Below, piece by piece: positions 12,367-13,798 of a stretch of 13,798 nt of DNA (positions are counted from its first letter, which is position 1; each line of letters opens with the position of its first letter). The notes beneath the pieces are model-generated. The model had not been told where the DNA came from and did no database searches. It was given only the letters and a program-made list of their open reading frames with translations. The stretch covers positions 1-13,798 of the forward strand of contig JADFNZ010000030.1 in the NCBI GenBank assembly GCA_022563135.1, given 5' to 3'. Position numbers and translations under genes: made by a program. The stretch is from Chloroflexota bacterium. GTDB lineage: Bacteria > Chloroflexota > Dehalococcoidia > DSTF01 > RBG-16-68-14.

Positions 12367-13798
12367 CTAGGCGCAAGTGTGCCCGAACTGGCGCAGCAGC
12401 GAGAGGAAGTCCGCGAAGCCGATGGCGCCGTCCGGCGGCAGCTCGTCCCACGGATCGCCGCCCGGGGCCTGTCCGCCGCGGTCGAAGCGCGGGTGATAGA
12501 CGCCCGGCCCTGGGTCTGCCGTCGTGATCGGGTCGCTGGAGCGGCTGATCGCCGCTGTGCCGTTAGCGTCGTTGGTGTTGAAGTGCTGGAGCACGAGCAG
12601 GAAGTCCGCGAAGGCGACCGCACCGTCGAAGTTCGTGTCGAAGAGGTCCCAGTAGACGAGCGGGTCGCGCTGGCCGCCCAGCAGTTCGATCGCCGAGACC
12701 TCTTGCAGGTTCGTGCAGCCGTCCTGGTCCAGGTCCTCTACATCATCGGTGATGCCGTTGGCGAGCGTATCGGCGTTAGTCGGGTCCAGGCCGGCTTTGT
12801 ACTCGCCCAGCAGGTCCAGGCCGTCGCCGTCGGCGTCGTCCGTCGGGGCCGGGCTGGTGGAGCCGAAGTAGTACTTCTCGAAGCCGTCAAGCACGCCGTC
12901 GTTGTCGACGTCGCCATCGGGGTCGGTCGCTAGGTCCTCCGCGACGTGGAGCATGGGAACGAAGCGCCAGTTGGCCCAGAACTGGTGGAGGCTATCAGCG
13001 TGGCGGTCGGGCATGCCGAACTCGTCGATGAAGCCGCTCTGGCCCAGCGGGAAGATGAACTCGCCGAGCACCGTGGGCCCGACCTCGATGATCTCCTCCC
13101 AGATGCCGCGGTTGCCGATGGGCGTCGGGTCGAAGACGAGGTTCGGGAAGAGCGCGGCGAGCGGGTGGACGTAGGTGCTGTTCGGCCGCGCGATGTCGGC
13201 GGGAATGCCGCCCAGGTTCGTCGCTGTGGTGGAGAGCGCATCCCGCACGACGATGCGCCAGTCTACTGCGTTGAAGTAATCGCCGGTGTACTTCTGGGAG
13301 TATGCGCCCAGCGGCCCGCCCGCGGCGGAGTCGATCGCATGCTGGATCTGGTCGAGCCCAGGCGTGCCGAGGCCGGTGCCGGAGAACTCGTCGCCGTAGA
13401 TGGCGCTGGAGAGCTGGCTGATCAGGCTGTTCAGGAAGGTGACTTCACCGGCGATCGTGGTGTCGTTTACGGGATCGGTAAAGCCGCGGCCGAAGAAGGG
13501 GCTGGCGATGTGCGTCTCCAGCGCCGCGAGCACGGTATCGACGGCGGGGTTGCCGCCGTTGCCAACGCCGTCGACCGCCTCGCGCAGCCGGGGGATGAGA
13601 TAGCGGCCGAACGCGCCCTTCCCCTCGAGGCCGGCGAGGTCCTCATTGAGCTGGCGCTGCTCGTCACGCGTCCAGGTGCTGTCCGCCGCGAGCCGCTCCA
13701 GGATGAAGATGACGCGCTGCTGCCGGCCAAAGCCGCGTCCGTCATCCGCCGTTGCAGCCTTGTTGTTCCAGTTCGAGGTGTAGCCTGCCGCCGGGTTG
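12367..13798 (-). CDS. Penicillin-acylase-family enzyme with thrombospondin-type-3 and dockerin-like tail (C-terminal part)
   Basis: The frame is open from the window edge to the stop at 12369-12367, giving 476 visible residues; the start is outside. It opens with NPAAGYTSNWNNK, the conserved beta-subunit segment of penicillin/cephalosporin acylases (Ntn hydrolases that cleave amides, often N-acyl-homoserine lactones or beta-lactam side chains) that carries an oxyanion Asn. FPLGQSGFIDEFGMPDRHAD (249-268) and LHQFWANWRFVPM (270-282) form the usual C-terminal acylase end. About 292-368 contain Asp/Asn-rich thrombospondin-type-3-like repeats (DPDGDVDNDGVLDGFE, DDADGDGLDLLGEYKAGLD, DLDQDGCTNLQEV), and 382-476 contain two dockerin/EF-hand-like half repeats (DTNFDGAVAFADFLLVLQHF and PPDGAIGFADFLSLLRQF) around a Pro/Gly-rich linker. 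Calcium-binding tails of this kind indicate an exported protein. The signal peptide and N-terminal Ser of the beta chain are out of view. Confidence 0.88.
   Translation of the reverse strand, partial: NPAAGYTSNWNNKAATADDGRGFGRQQRVIFILERLAADSTWTRDEQRQLNEDLAGLEGKGAFGRYLIPRLREAVDGVGNGGNPAVDTVLAALETHIASPFFGRGFTDPVNDTTIAGEVTFLNSLISQLSSAIYGDEFSGTGLGTPGLDQIQHAIDSAAGGPLGAYSQKYTGDYFNAVDWRIVVRDALSTTATNLGGIPADIARPNSTYVHPLAALFPNLVFDPTPIGNRGIWEEIIEVGPTVLGEFIFPLGQSGFIDEFGMPDRHADSLHQFWANWRFVPMLHVAEDLATDPDGDVDNDGVLDGFEKYYFGSTSPAPTDDADGDGLDLLGEYKAGLDPTNADTLANGITDDVEDLDQDGCTNLQEVSAIELLGGQRDPLVYWDLFDTNFDGAVAFADFLLVLQHFNTNDANGTAAISRSSDPITTADPGPGVYHPRFDRGGQAPGGDPWDELPPDGAIGFADFLSLLRQFGHTCA

Noticed and set aside
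12276..12623. Minus-strand frame that includes an ATG just upstream of the hydrolase
   Set aside because: It overlaps the acylase gene in another frame and is Arg/Ser/Thr-rich noise; its ATG at 12342 is out of frame with the hydrolase and precedes the Shine-Dalgarno sequence.

Overview
The window is GC-rich, gene-dense bacterial DNA with short gaps, many ATGA-type or few-base gene junctions and mostly housekeeping genes. Nothing in it is diagnostic of a phylum. ScpA, a monofunctional AroH-type chorismate mutase beside a type I-beta DAHP synthase, a UroD-superfamily methyltransferase-like protein and a secreted acylase with a thrombospondin-type-3/dockerin-like tail suggest a non-proteobacterial lineage. 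A Chloroflexota (Dehalococcoidia-like) organism is my best guess, as inference only. No tRNA, rRNA, CRISPR array, transposase or phage gene was seen.

Layout from left to right. (1) Positions 1-2021, minus strand: a UroD-family protein, ribF and the first 27 codons of a basic protein, joined by two ATGA overlaps. A good sigma70-like promoter (TTGACC-17-TAGGAT) lies at 2134-2106, inside an inverted repeat shared with the divergent VanZ-like gene (2148-2537, plus). (2) Positions 2608-4931: a GAF-GAF-GGDEF diguanylate cyclase (plus) and scpA (minus) converge and overlap at their stop codons. (3) Positions 4932-5830: an island of visibly lower GC. It has one small membrane-anchored PH/GRAM-like gene (5178-5621), flanked by remnants of common intergenic repeats and ending in a 14-bp GC hairpin with a duplicated arm just behind aroF. 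(4) Positions 5831-9006, minus: CPBP protease, trpA, aroH and aroF. This is a partial aromatic amino acid operon covering the first step of the shikimate pathway, chorismate to prephenate, and the alpha half of tryptophan synthase, without trpB. (5) Positions 9076-11469, plus: a three-gene cassette of a TIGR04283-type glycosyltransferase, a radical SAM protein with a cysteine-rich SPASM/twitch-like C-terminus, and a TIGR04282 (DUF2064)-type transferase overlapping it by 23 bp. (6) Positions 11461-13798, minus: an alpha/beta hydrolase whose reading frame has no ATG, GTG or TTG in its N-terminal part but has a strong Shine-Dalgarno sequence 5 nt before an ATC codon, and upstream of it the C-terminal part of a penicillin-acylase-family enzyme with calcium-binding repeats.

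The parts most worth following up are the glycosyltransferase / radical SAM / glycosyltransferase cassette (possible undescribed modification pathway), the apparent AUC-initiated hydrolase, the acylase with a thrombospondin/dockerin-like tail, and the UroD-like protein that has an H-x-C...C metal signature in place of HemE residues.
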